DNA from: Spinellus fusiger
Lineage: Eukaryota > Mucoromycota > Mucoromycetes > Mucorales > Phycomycetaceae
Assembly (NCBI GenBank): GCA_025094145.1
Contig: JALLLS010000002.1
Location: 868,001-932,000, forward strand
Direction: 5' to 3'
DNA: 64,000 nt
Shown here: piece by piece, positions 32,901-44,008 of the stretch
How positions within the stretch are numbered: position 1 is the first letter of the stretch
Layout of the letters: each line of letters opens with the position of its first letter
The notes under the pieces: generated by a model
Told to the model about the DNA's origin: nothing
The model's input: the letters and a program-made list of their open reading frames with translations, nothing else
Database searches by the model: none
Translations under genes and position numbers: made by a program

Positions 32901-33809
32901 TTTCTACTGCTATTGTTAAATCTATGCTGACCTCTTTTTCTTTCTTTCTTAAATAGATATGCAACATAATATTATTCATTTTAAGAACAACGTTATGGAT
33001 CTTATTGTTATCTTTGTCCGTAAAAACCCCACCAATCCTCTTGTCTTAGAAATCATTGTGCCTCTTTTGAACATCATTTGCTCTACACCCACAAAATCTG
33101 TCACCAGCCAATTCGTGGATAAAATGATTGCATTTATAAAAAACAAGATTTCAAAACAGAAAGAATACCCTTCTCACTGTGAAGATGCTATCTTTGATGT
33201 ATTACAGGCAGTCCATGATTTTGCTCATCAATCCTCATCAAAGGAAATAGCTGAAGTAGCCAACAACCTCTCTCTCTACTTGCGACGATGCCTTTTTGGT
33301 GGTGCTGATTCTGAAATCACAGCCTTAAGTGAGAAGAAGCAGAAAGAACTCACCCGATTCAATGACATTTATAGCGAATCTTTGAAACAGTACATGACCA
33401 AAAAGACCTCACACTTCCACCCCAGCATGATTATAAGCCTTTTACAGCGATTTCCTCTCAGCTCATGGTCTCTCATTGAATCTATTGTTGTATACATTGG
33501 CCCAAGCCAAAGTGCAAATGCCTATAGACAGAACCTGGCAACCCAGTGGCTATTGCAATCACTGCCCCGTATTGTCAACAAGGTATGTTAAATAGCTTTG
33601 TCGGTATATGTATATTTATCTTGTCTTGTTTTTTTTTTGTTTTTTTATGTCTATAGAAGAACGAGTCTTATTCTGTAAGATTCAGCAGCCTGGCCCCTCA
33701 AGTCACCAACAACATAGAAGAAGCACAGGCTGCACTTAAGGCCGACACCAACAGCGACCTCAAGCGTAACTTGTGCAAGCTCACAGTGCTTGTAAAGAGA
33801 CTTACCTAA
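29924..33809 (+). CDS. POL5/MYBBP1A-like nucleolar protein (DNA polymerase phi family)
   Basis: Twelve exons (29924-30193, 30277-30555, 30599-30805, 30860-31064, 31109-31293, 31339-31550, 31600-31777, 31831-32145, 32205-32537, 32603-32897, 32957-33582, 33657-33809) encode 1,085 residues. The N-terminus has the family block beginning LQLYWDLASFDPIVRQTAA, with RRLLRGLPSSRQGARQGFSLALTE and then LLFQYTE. The middle is an alpha-helical repeat scaffold with YGRKFWGFQLVERVLPRL and TREFCKERFQAALVAL. An acidic block lies around residues 740-800 (ELFGSDEEDELDMDSDVEM). Despite the name it is not an active polymerase; yeast Pol5 and vertebrate MYBBP1A act in ribosome biogenesis and rDNA transcription in the nucleolus. 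No polymerase catalytic motif is visible. The segment 31712-31777 is read through in frame rather than spliced. Confidence 0.88.
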
Positions 33810-36800
33810 AATTATTAAGATATGATTTCAGGTAAATCTTCTTTATCTTCATTTCATGCTTTACTGTAACTATAACTTTATGAATTCTATAGATATAGAC
33901 CCCAACATTCAATAAAAAAAAGAATTGTAATGTACGATATATGTAGTAATATTAGCAAGTTACTTGGTAACCACTGTGTCAATCTTTGGCTTCTATGACT
34001 GTTTTGTATCTTTCTCTTTCCTACTGATAATAAAGAAGTTGGTGTTGAGGTTGGGTAGAACATCCAATCTCTACACCGTGGCGTTTTTTAACTACTGTTT
34101 ACTGGTGTCATTTATTAGAATCCTGTAACTTTATTAAAGAACAGTTATTATTTTTGGACTAGAGAGACGTGTCTATAGTGAAAACATACCAATTTTTTTT
34201 AAAAAGAGTACTACAGTGTTTATTTCATAGTTCCATTAGTCCTGTTTATTATTATTATTACTGTAAGTTGTAGAATTACTATGGGTAGAAGATAAGTCTA
34301 AATGATTAATTGAAAAATAGACTGTTAAAGATAAAATGTTACAAATCGATAACAAAGAATATTATAAAGTATATTTTGTATTATGAAACACAATAGTCTG
34401 TTATAAGATGCATATATTTTTAGAAGAATTCTATAGCAATCTTGAATGATACGAGTTTAGAGAGATTCATTAGGATTCAAAGAGAAGATAGTCAGTCTAT
34501 ATTTAAAGAAAATCATTAAACAGTTAGTCTTATCAGTTTAGGTTATTATTTTATTTTATTTTTAAAATAAAAAGTATATAAAAGTAGCTGTTAAATTCAC
34601 AGAATAAAATATTTAATACACTTTCCACTACTTGAATCCACTTTTTATTAGTTTTTCATACAAGAATACAAAACTCTCAACAAGAGTCCCACTTTCAATT
34701 CTCTCATGCCCATTTCAGGTACTCATGGGTCTACACAGGCCCTGTCTTTGGTCAAGTACTTTCTTGTGGCTTCAACTCAAGGCTAGTGGCTATTAAAATC
34801 CATACCCCACACTGAACAAAGTACACTAAAGAACTTTATCTGTAAATGTATATGTATATTTGCCTTGTTGAGGCCTCACTAAAGTCTAAAAGAAGCATCA
34901 GCATTATGGATAAAGGCACTCGAGCTATTATGAGGAACATTAACAATCATCTCTGTGAAAGACACACCAAGGAATGTCTCTTGCTTCACAACTTAAACAT
35001 TCTTGAGAAGAAAAAGACTACCACTCACATACCGCAAGAAAGAAACTCTCTATGAGCAAACTTAGTATTGATAAGAGACATCTATAGGCCCAAGACCATT
35101 TTTACTGAGTGATAGAGTAGCGATGCTTTATTGATTGAAAGAATGAAAGTATATAAAGGCCTCATGTCAATGACAGTAATATCAAGGCTATGAGAAAGGA
35201 TGACACTGCCTATCTACCAAAGCACATCCTATATGTGAGTGTGTAAGGTAGTGAAAGAGTACACAGAAGGGGAATGCTTTAACAGTGAGAGTATTAGGAA
35301 CCTAAAGGTCGTTGAGAGGAGACGGAGAAAATGGTATACCAAGGTCTTGGAGGAAGCATATCTGCTTAAACTCTATTGGCTATCAATTTGGGAGGAATAA
35401 ACCCCCCTGGGGTGATGTATTACTTCCAATAGAATAATAATAATAACAGCAGTTACGGATGTAAATAGGTGATGTAGTGGAAGAAAAGGTATAGTGTTAA
35501 TACCATACTCTTTTGGATACCCTACAGTTCAGTTTTAACTTTATAGGGAATGCCTGATCTTAACTTGAAAAAAAAAACATTTTTCCAAGTAGCTTGACAC
35601 AGCCATCCTATTTGGAGGGGCAAGAATACCTAAAGACTATGTAGACTCTCTTATTGCCAACAAGTGTTGTATTGTATTGTATTTTAATAATAAAAATAAT
35701 AAAAATAAAAGTATGATAATGTTGTATTCTTTTCTTTATTCGTAGGAGATTTTGAGTTTATATCTAAAGAACATATAAAACTATAAACACAGTAAGGTAG
35801 TGTATAGGAAAAGGAATAAACCCTGTAATATTAAATTAATCAAAAACATATTGACTCTGAGATTAGGAAAAGGAAACAAGGCTGTGTAGAGATACTTAAT
35901 AATAAAAAGAGTATATTTGCATAGCAATATAATATTCCATTCCATAAATAATAATAAAAATTCATAAGATCAAGTGATTCTGCAGAAGTTATTCATGTTT
36001 GTGATCGTCTTATTTCCAATAATGTATCTTTTCGATAGATTAGTCATTGGTAGTGTCATGATCACATCAAAATCATCATTGAGTTAATAGAATTAATACT
36101 TACATTCACAATTAGTAAATGCATGAATAAAGAATTAACTTAAGCATCAAGTCATCATGGTTTTGAAATTCCAGGCAAGCTGCAACCATCCCAAAAGTAT
36201 TCCAAGCATCCAATCATAGTTCTGGTAAACCATAATTGACACATGGAGTCACCAAGGCTAGCATCACTAAGGCTGGGGTTTATATTTTACATTTTACATT
36301 TTACATTTTATATGTTTTGTATGTTTTTCTTTTTCTTTTTTCAGGATTTTGTAGTTTTATATTTTTTTTTATATTTTTTTTAAATAAATCTTTGTGTATT
36401 TCTTTTTCTCCTCCTTTTATAACAATCATGTTTTTTTTTTATTAAGAAAATTATATTCAACATTGGAATGTTTTGCGAGTAAAGGGCTTACATACAATTT
36501 GCAATTGAAAACAGTCCACTAATTCATTGGTTTAGTTTAATGGAAATACATCTTTCTTTTTTGTACTTACTCATATAAATAAAAACCATAATAGCAGCCA
36601 TACAAATAAAAACATAGTGATTTTTAAAATAAAGAAAAAAGAAAAAAGAATGAGTGGTCTTTATACTTTTGAAAATGTAAATAAAGAAACTTATGATTAT
36701 GAATATTTTTATTTATTTTTATTTATTTTTATAAATATAAAGAATAGTTTAATAAAAATAGCCACAAGTGCTTTGAGAATGAGCTTAAGATCTGTGCCTA

Positions 36801-38395
36801 GAGTTGGATAATACCTATAGACTAATTCTCGGTTTGTTTTTGTATCAGCTGCAGCGGAAATGTATTTAAATACGAATGATTATAATGACGAACTATGAAC
36901 ATTTAAAGAAAGTAAGAGGAATCTTATCTAGTGTTTTTAATGCTCACACTATGCATAGAAATGCATACCTACAGTCTATGGTTTAATCCTCATGAAATAC
37001 TCGATAACTCGGCTTGTATCTTCATTCGACCTTTGTTCTACAGTTGCCTTTTTCTTTTTCTTTCTATCATTCATTCTCTCTTCATCACCACTTTTATATT
37101 CTATCCAATTGACAGTTCTAGTAGAATCTGAATGTGTAAATGATACTCACATGATCCGAAATCAATGGATTATAAATGCATGCATGTCTTCTAATCCTTT
37201 GTCAAATTATAATTATGTGTTGCATCAGGGTCTCCAAGTTGTATAGTGTCTGTGTAAGCAAAAGATTAAATATGCAAAGGTGCATGCTTGATTCTTCAGT
37301 ATTACCCATATTTTATCAATGGCTTGACACCTTTTTTATATTTATATTTCTTATTCTGAAATATTCTGAAAGTGCCAAGTTTTGTTGAACTGTAAATTCT
37401 AGACTGTCAATAGATATCCTAATTCTTTATCCCTTGGTCACTGTCTTTGTTTTTTGTTGGATTGAAACTATAAGATGAATGCAATAGATAAAGAATTCAA
37501 ATGAATTGAGTAAATCTCACTAATGATATAAAAACACAAGTGGTATGGACTAGTAGTAGGCCTCATTACATGTTGCAAAGATGAATAATTTATGTAAGGA
37601 TACTACGTTTATGCCAGGGGGTAGTTTCGTGTACATAAAACTCTATATTTGTATTGAATGGAGACCGATTCATTGGATAGTACTATGATTTATTGCATAA
37701 TACAGTTCTTATCATTCATTAAGAAGGCATATCACTAAAATGAATAAAGTATCTGTTAACACTAGACTACACTAGAAACAGCATTGAATTGAATATAAAC
37801 TAGTGAATATCACTCCAAGAATCTTGATTATAATATAGCATGGATAGTAAAAAGTACTTTAAACTGTAGAGTAGTTATGACCTGAATAAAATATATCATG
37901 GATCATTGGTTCATAGAAAACATCGTACATAAGTGGAAATGTGTACATATGTCATTAGTCGATGGATAAGCGGCCCGTAGATGAAATAAATATCACAAAA
38001 GACATAAACACTATTGAGGTGGATGTAGAGATATTATTATTAATATAGAACACACTACACACTATGTCATTGACAAGATTACTATAAAGTAAATCTACAT
38101 GCCATATATATTTTGATTGATGGCCAGTGTCTCATAAGTCGATGAAGAATTTAATAGACATAGAAAAGAGCATCCCTACAAGAAGCCGGAGGTCATCTTT
38201 AATAAAGAATAACGTACTCTACAAAATAAATAAATAGTTAACTCGTGTATAATTTCAATATCTGTTTCAACCAATAGTAAGATGATGGTGATGATGGTGA
38301 TGATGGTGATGATGCTGATAATAGTAATAGTAATAGTAATAGTAATAATAACAACAACAAAATAGGTATTAACTACTAGACATTATAATGTCTCT

Positions 38396-38782
38396 TCATT
38401 CTTCACTTTGTGGTTTTTCTTCCTTCACCGAGTCAGCTGCTTCCTACATAAGCTCCTTCATTTAAAATAGTAATGGTGTATAGGCTAGTGTAAACAACGA
38501 GACACATTCCTAACGAAGGAAGAGGAAGAGATGATCTTGAATTTTCATTGATTATTCTCATTACCATGTTGAGGTGGAAATATCAGGGGAGAGTTGACGT
38601 AGAATGTGATTCTACATAATATTAATATTTGTAAATAATGCTCATTAAAATGAATAGAGAGATTCATGTACCTATGAATAAGTATATATTTGTATGTAGA
38701 ATCAAAGTCTCTTTTGTCTCGGGCAAGATTCTTTTTTTCCTATATGTATTTGGCCCAATGGTCATCCTATAGAGTGAATGAA
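38396..38782 (-). pseudogene. Possible decayed gene relic
   Basis: On the minus strand a charged, protein-like stretch follows an AG at about 38773: DDHWAKYI, a stop, then EKKNLARDKRDFDSTYKYIL, continuing open. Nearer the 3' end an AG-preceded segment reads EAADSVKEEKPQSEE followed by a stop, like a terminal exon. The two could be exons of one small gene carrying a nonsense mutation, or unrelated chance frames. No family is recognised. Confidence 0.25.
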
Positions 38783-40224
38783 GAAGAATGGGATACATGT
38801 AAAACACTCTAAATAGAGGCGTGACACTATAGGTAGTAATGGGCAGTGATAGGAGATGTGGCTTCCGAAAGGTATTAGTGTCGGCAAGGAGATACAGAGC
38901 ACTAGAAAGATAAACATCTTCTTATTGCAATTGAAGGTCCAATGAAAGATGATTTGAGTGACTTGAATCCTAATAGAACAACCAAAACAACCACACTAGT
39001 AACCCCTGTTTGTATTTGACGAATGAGGAGTGGGTGATAGAAGAACAAAATCATTAAATGATTGTATCAAGTAACTGTGATAGTTATTTCTTTAGTTTAA
39101 AATTCAGTCTTCTACTTGTCGCTTTGTTGTATAACGTGTGTATTCCTAATGATATTCTCTTTTATAGTTAATAGAATATCAGATGCATTATTTCCACAGA
39201 TTATTTACTCATAAGAAAAAAGGTAAAGATTATTCACAAAAAGCAATTTGTGGAAATAGTGTAGCATGTATTACTTATGGTAACCCTATGCCACCATCGA
39301 AATATACATTGAATAAACAGTTGTTACAGTCTCCTATAGATATATTATAGGAATTGGTATGCCTGAAAAACATTACTGCTGTATTTGAGGTTTGACTAAT
39401 ATATTTGGTTAACTATAAAATATGTACTAGCTGTAGTTTGTGTTTATTAACATGAGTGGTGCACCTGAATCTACTTGCATCGATGACATGTGTTATACAT
39501 GGCAAAAATTACCAATAGTATTCCAAACTATAGATTAGAAGCAGACATTCATTGTTTTTATTTTTCATTTTAGTGCATAGCTGCCACCTTTCTTTATTGA
39601 TGCCATGTGTGTGTGTGTGTGTGTGTGTTTATTCCATGTATTAATATGATCTGTTATAGATGCTATCTATTGTCTCTTCTGATGCACTATATTATATTGT
39701 ACTATATATTATATTACTTCATTTATTGATGTTCTTTATTAGAATATTGATCTATGGTTTAGTGGGTCCAGTATAAACAAATACAGTTTTTTTTATGAAT
39801 CATTAAAGATAAAGAGCAGCGTTTGAGAAGCCGATAAAGTTGAACATCGGTCTAGTCTTTAATTAAATAAGATTAGTGTGGGACTGATTCTTCTTTATTG
39901 GTGCATTTATCCATATCTCTCTTTACCAATGAATACAAAGACACTACACTAAGAAGAAGTTTAGGTGGTGACATGTGTTTTGTTTTTGAATCATCCCATG
40001 CAATGACCTCAACAAGCAGTACTGACTAGTCACTGGTTTTATTTATTTATAGGTGAAGAACAAGAAGAAGAGAAAGGGTTATAATGAATAAATGCAAGCA
40101 GATAGATTGGCCTATATTTCTGTTGATATAGAATAAAGGATATCTCTGTTGACAGAAGCCATTCTCTCATTTCATACAAGGGAAAGATGACTTTACAACG
40201 GTCCTTCAAGTAAGACAGTCATCG

Positions 40225-40231
40225 TGAGTCA
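40225..40231. promoter_or_regulatory. TGAGTCA site upstream of TRP4
   Basis: A perfect Gcn4/Cpc1 consensus heptamer 383 bp upstream of the TRP4 start codon. TRP4 is under general amino-acid control in yeasts and moulds. A single heptamer occurs by chance several times per 64 kb, so this is only suggestive. Confidence 0.35.
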
Positions 40232-40613
40232 TAGATACTCTTTTACTCAAGAGCTGTGCCCATAAGTATGATTGTTCCTAATGTTTTCCTGCTCTTCATT
40301 GGCTCTTACCATCTAAGCGTCAATAGATGTGTACTTCTTAATATAGATTACGATACACATAGGGTAAGAAAAGACATCAATAAAGAAGATACACAAGCCA
40401 TGATTCGTTTTAGTTTTCGCCTTTGCAATTCTATTCTATTTCTCATTTGATGGATGAGTTCATTGGGGGTTTCCACTAGTCTAATTCCGCTTTCATTAAA
40501 CCCGTATTTTCCACTCACTTGTTCTTCTTGTTTCTTGTTCTTCTTGTTCCTCTTGTTCTGGCTGCTTCCATTTCCACCCCACTCTCTTTCTTACACCCTA
40601 CACGTACTCTACC

Positions 40614-42061
40614 ATGCCAGAGAATCCATCTTCTGCTTCTGAAATGCCCCACAGAAGCCAATCCTCAATAAAAAGGTGTATCAAGGTCTTGACACAAAAC
40701 CCCGATCAATTCACACCTCAAGATGCCAACGAAGCCTTTCATGATATTATGAGCGGACATGCCACTGATAGCCAAATCTCAGCATTCCTTGTCCTTCTCC
40801 ACCTCCGCCAGAAAGACGCAGAGCCTACTGTGGTGGCTGCGTGTTCTGCTGCCATGTGCAGCTATGCTTACCCTGTTCCTTACACTGGACACGACCACCT
40901 GCAGGATCTGGTAGTGGACAGTGTCGGTACGGGGGGCGACGGCCATGACACTTACAATGTCTCTACCACCGCGTCTATTGTAGCTGCTGGTGCTGGTGCC
41001 AAAGTAGCCAAGGTAAGGGGTTCTACAGAGCACCCAGAGAGAGAGAGAGAGAGAAAGAAAGAGAGGCTGATGGCTTACATTGTTCTCCCTTCTGCCTCCC
41101 ACAGCACGGCAATCGCTCTGCCTCTTCGTCGTCTGGATCTGCTGATCTGATGGAGGCCCATGGCTGTAAGATCCATGCTGTGGAGCCTGAGCAAGTGGCA
41201 GATATTATCAATAGAACTGGATTCTGTTTTCTGTTCTCACAAAAGTACCATCCTGCCATGAAGCATGTGGCTGCCTTGCGCAAGGAGATTGGCATTCCTA
41301 CAGTCTTCAATGTCCTGGGTCCCATGAGCAACCCAGCACGTCCCAGGCGTATGATGGTGGGTGTGTATAAGCCTGAGATGGGCGGTTTGATGGCCAATGC
41401 ACTTCGATTGACGGGGGTGAGGAATGCACTTGTGGTGTGTGGTGCAGAGTCCTTGGATGAGGTAAGGCATGTTTTCTGTTGGTGGATTGACTCCTAGAAG
41501 ATGGAGAGAAGATGGAGAGAAGATGGAGAGAAGATGGAGAGAGTGCAGGGTTGGATTCCAACTGACATGTCTTCTTTCCATGATTAGATCAGTCCAGCAG
41601 GAGAAACAACAGTAAGTAGCCATAAGGCCTCTATCAGATCCGCAGATAGCGCGGATAGATCTACACAGATGAGAGTGGACAAGGATGTCTTGGCTTATGT
41701 ATGCTGTGTTTCTGTTGACTAGTTCTGGTGTGTCAATGGATCGAATGCGATAGTGACAGGCACACTTCATCCCACGCGTGATTTTGGACTTCCTACCCAT
41801 CCATTGTCACATGTCAAGGGAGGAGACTGCCAGCACAATGCACAACTGCTGAAGCAACTGTTGAATGGAGAGTTACCAGAGAACCATCCTATTCTTGACT
41901 ATGTATTATTGAATGCAGCTGCTGTTCTTGTTGTGGCGGGAGTTGCTGGGGATTATAAAGAAGGTGTAGCCAAGGCACGTCTGTCCATCCAAAGTGGAGA
42001 AGCTAAGCGTGTACTGGAGGCATTTCGACAGGAGACCTGCACATCCACCCCTTCTTCCTGA
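40614..42061 (+). CDS. TRP4: Anthranilate phosphoribosyltransferase
   Basis: Four exons (40614-41012, 41105-41461, 41588-41611, 41723-42061) encode 372 residues, the usual length. The enzyme transfers the phosphoribosyl group of PRPP to anthranilate, the second step of tryptophan synthesis from chorismate. Exon 1 ends with the PRPP-binding VDSVGTGGDGHDTYNVSTTAS and AGAGAKVAK, continued in exon 2 by HGNRSASSSSGSADL. Further family blocks are YHPAMKHVAALRKEIGIPTVFN, LGPMSNPARPRRMMVGVY and VVCGAESLDE. A 24-nt exon supplies ISPAGETT, joining to FWCVNGSNA and DFGLPTHPLSHVKGG; without it the conserved DEISPAG motif is lost. The promoter has a pyrimidine-rich tract just before the ATG. Convergent with the unrecognised gene, 108 bp between stops. 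Confidence 0.96.
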
Positions 42062-42075
42062 TCCATCCCCCGTTG

Positions 42076-42164
42076 AACAGTAATAGTAATAGTAATAAAA
42101 GTAACTGTAATAGTAATAAAAGTAATAGTAATAGTAATAACAATAACAATAACAATAACAATGT
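42076..42164. repeat. (TAATAG/TAACAA)n tandem repeat between convergent stops
   Basis: Degenerate six-base units fill nearly the whole space between the TRP4 stop and the stop of the minus-strand gene, so both 3' UTRs probably contain it. A similar array lies at 43,620-43,705. Confidence 0.88.
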
Positions 42165-42169
42165 TTGTA

Positions 42170-43602
42170 TTATTCTACAGTAGAGTAGAGCCAATCACTC
42201 ACTACAGCTGCTGTGTTCTCATGAGCAGCCACTAAACTATCGCTGTCCTTTGCCTCCAAACAGTCCCCTAGAGTGTCCATCTCATTCAAAACACCCACAA
42301 TGGCCTGCTGCAGTGTCTTTTGTGCTGTCATGGTCCTCCATGGCTTGTGGATCCGCACCAACACCTTGCACTCTCGACATGCACGTGCCACCACTCTATC
42401 CGAGAGACCAAAGACATGGTACTGGTCCTCCCCTACACGCAGCAACATCAGGTCCTGCTGCCTGGATAGGAACACACACGCGTCTTGTGTGGCGACCCAC
42501 TGCAGTGCCTCATGAAGCAGGGGGTGTCCGGTGGCAGCTGCCTCTTGCAAACACACTCCAACAGAACAAGGGAAGAGCAGACACGCCACTGCAGACACTG
42601 ACATGGGGACATCTAATAGACTCTTCTCCTATCAAAAAAAAGTGGGATTGACTTTTTTTTTTTTCTGTTGACAAGACAGAATCCCGACTCTATACCTTGG
42701 ATTGGACGGAGCCATTGCTGGCTGCTGCTGTCATGCCACTGCACACCCACAGCAGAGGTGATCTTCCATTCCCAAGGGTCTTGTTCTCGAGTGTAGCGAC
42801 ATGCCACCCGTAGTGTTGGTTGGAGGTCGTCTGCTGTCAAGTGTTCAGGCAACTCCCATGCAGCATACAAGACAGTGGTGTGTCCTGCAGGAACAGTGCA
42901 TTGTTCATTTCTGACGTGTGTTTCTGCCATCCATGCACTGGGGAGATCTATGTGGATGTGGGCCTGGACAAGTGTCTGTCTATAGCAGATGTGTGTGTGT
43001 GTGTGTGTGTGTACGTTATATATATATCTACAAAAGGGGAGTTCTATTCTGCAGACAGATAGACAGAAGGAAGGAAGGAAGGAAGGAAGGAAAGAAAGAA
43101 AGAGAACCTACTGCGTTGTGTTGTGGAGTGTCAGACGCACCCATACATGCCTCACTGCCTCACCTCGCACCCACCCTTCACAGGCTGTCAGTGCAAGTGT
43201 CGCTGTGTCCCTCTCAGTGTCAAGGGAGTCGTGGTAAGGGCGGTGGTGAGGGAGAAGAGGAACAAGGCCTGCTGGTATGCGCACATGTCTGTTTCTTCTC
43301 TTGTAAGGTCGAATGTCAAATGTATCCGAGAATTCAGTGTGCAGTGTCTGATGAGCACGGGCAAGGAAGTGTCGTTTGGCTCTTATCTATTGAGGGCCAT
43401 TCATTCAGGGTTCTTTTTCTGTCTCTCTCTCTCTCTCTTAATGGGTGGGTGTGTCTTTAAGGAGGCAGGAGTGAGGAAATAAGAATAGGTGGCTTACTGT
43501 GCGTTGGGTGTTTCTCAACTGTGCCTGTGTCTGCTCTAGTTTTGCCCTGAGCAGAGTGGCTGTCTTTTGTAGGGTTTCTTTTTCAAGGGACAAGTGGCTC
43601 AT
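42170..43602 (-). CDS. Unrecognised protein with N-terminal coiled coil and predicted beta-sandwich
   Basis: I do not recognise this family. Four exons (43602-43498, 43386-43112, 42979-42673, 42628-42170) give a 381-residue protein with consistent phases. The N-terminus (LEKETLQKTATLLRAKLEQT) is a short amphipathic coiled coil. A middle region of alternating hydrophobic strands (VWVRLTLHN, LVQAHIHIDLP, TTVLYAAWELP) looks like an immunoglobulin-like beta-sandwich as found in appendage domains; that is inference. The C-terminal third is helical and Cys-containing (VARACRECKVLVRIHKPW). No signal peptide or membrane segment is seen. The intron 42672-42629 contains homopolymer A and is the least certain join. 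Expression and homology are untested, but preserved frame over four exons argues for a real gene. Confidence 0.6.
42988..43100. repeat. (GT)n and (GGAA)n microsatellites in an intron
   Basis: A GT run (~42988-43012) and a GGAA/AAAG run (~43069-43105) lie inside intron 42980-43111 of the unrecognised gene. Confidence 0.88.
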
Positions 43603-44008
43603 GACCTTGACTTCTTTGTGATGATGATAGTAACAGTAATAATAGTAACAGTAATAATAGTAACAGTAATAATAGTAACAGTAATAGTAATAATAATACT
43701 AATAATAATGAAAAAGAGCAGCTACTCTTTATGTAGTATAAAGAGAGAAGAGAAAAGAGAAAAGAGAAAAGAGACGATGCCTATGCTTGTCCTCTTTGTT
43801 CCTTGGTAAACACACAGTCACTTGCTACTTCTTTCTTTCCTTTTCCTCTATTTCATCCTGTGCTTGTTGTAAAGTGGAGTGGTTGTGTTGGTAGTGAATT
43901 AGCAGTGACTGCCTTACCTACTCGTCAGTAGAACAGCACTCTATCTACTGCCAATGCCCTTTATTGTTATTACCACTACGGCTAGTGTTATTACCACTAC
44001 AGCTATCC
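43603..44008. other. Promoter of the unrecognised gene and 3' flank of the Aurora-type kinase gene
   Basis: Contains a TAACAGTAATAATAG-type tandem array at about 43620-43705 and an AGAAAAG run at about 43745-43775. Both flanking genes are on the minus strand. No additional gene is seen. Confidence 0.65.

Larger units (their letters stand above)
33810..40613. other. 6.8-kb AT-rich stretch without an intact gene
   Basis: No complete gene is visible on either strand. Simple repeats include a GATGGTGAT array and AGTAAT units (~38280-38350) and a GT run (~39607-39628). Possible relics are a plus-strand open segment at ~34690-34790 (HFRYSWVYTGPVFGQVLSCG), scattered in-frame fragments at 34.85-35.4 kb, and a minus-strand relic at 38.4-38.8 kb listed separately. 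The distal end (~40200-40613) should contain the TRP4 promoter. The density of stop codons in all frames argues against undetected large exons. Confidence 0.55.

Noticed and set aside
33810..40613. tRNA, 5S rRNA or snRNA genes in the gene-free block
   Set aside because: No A-box/B-box pair or acceptor-stem pairing was found by eye; a tRNAscan-SE or Infernal run would be decisive.
42989..43482. Plus-strand ORFs over the unrecognised minus-strand gene
   Set aside because: Their translations are built on GT, GGAA and CT repeats; the minus strand gives phase-consistent exons.
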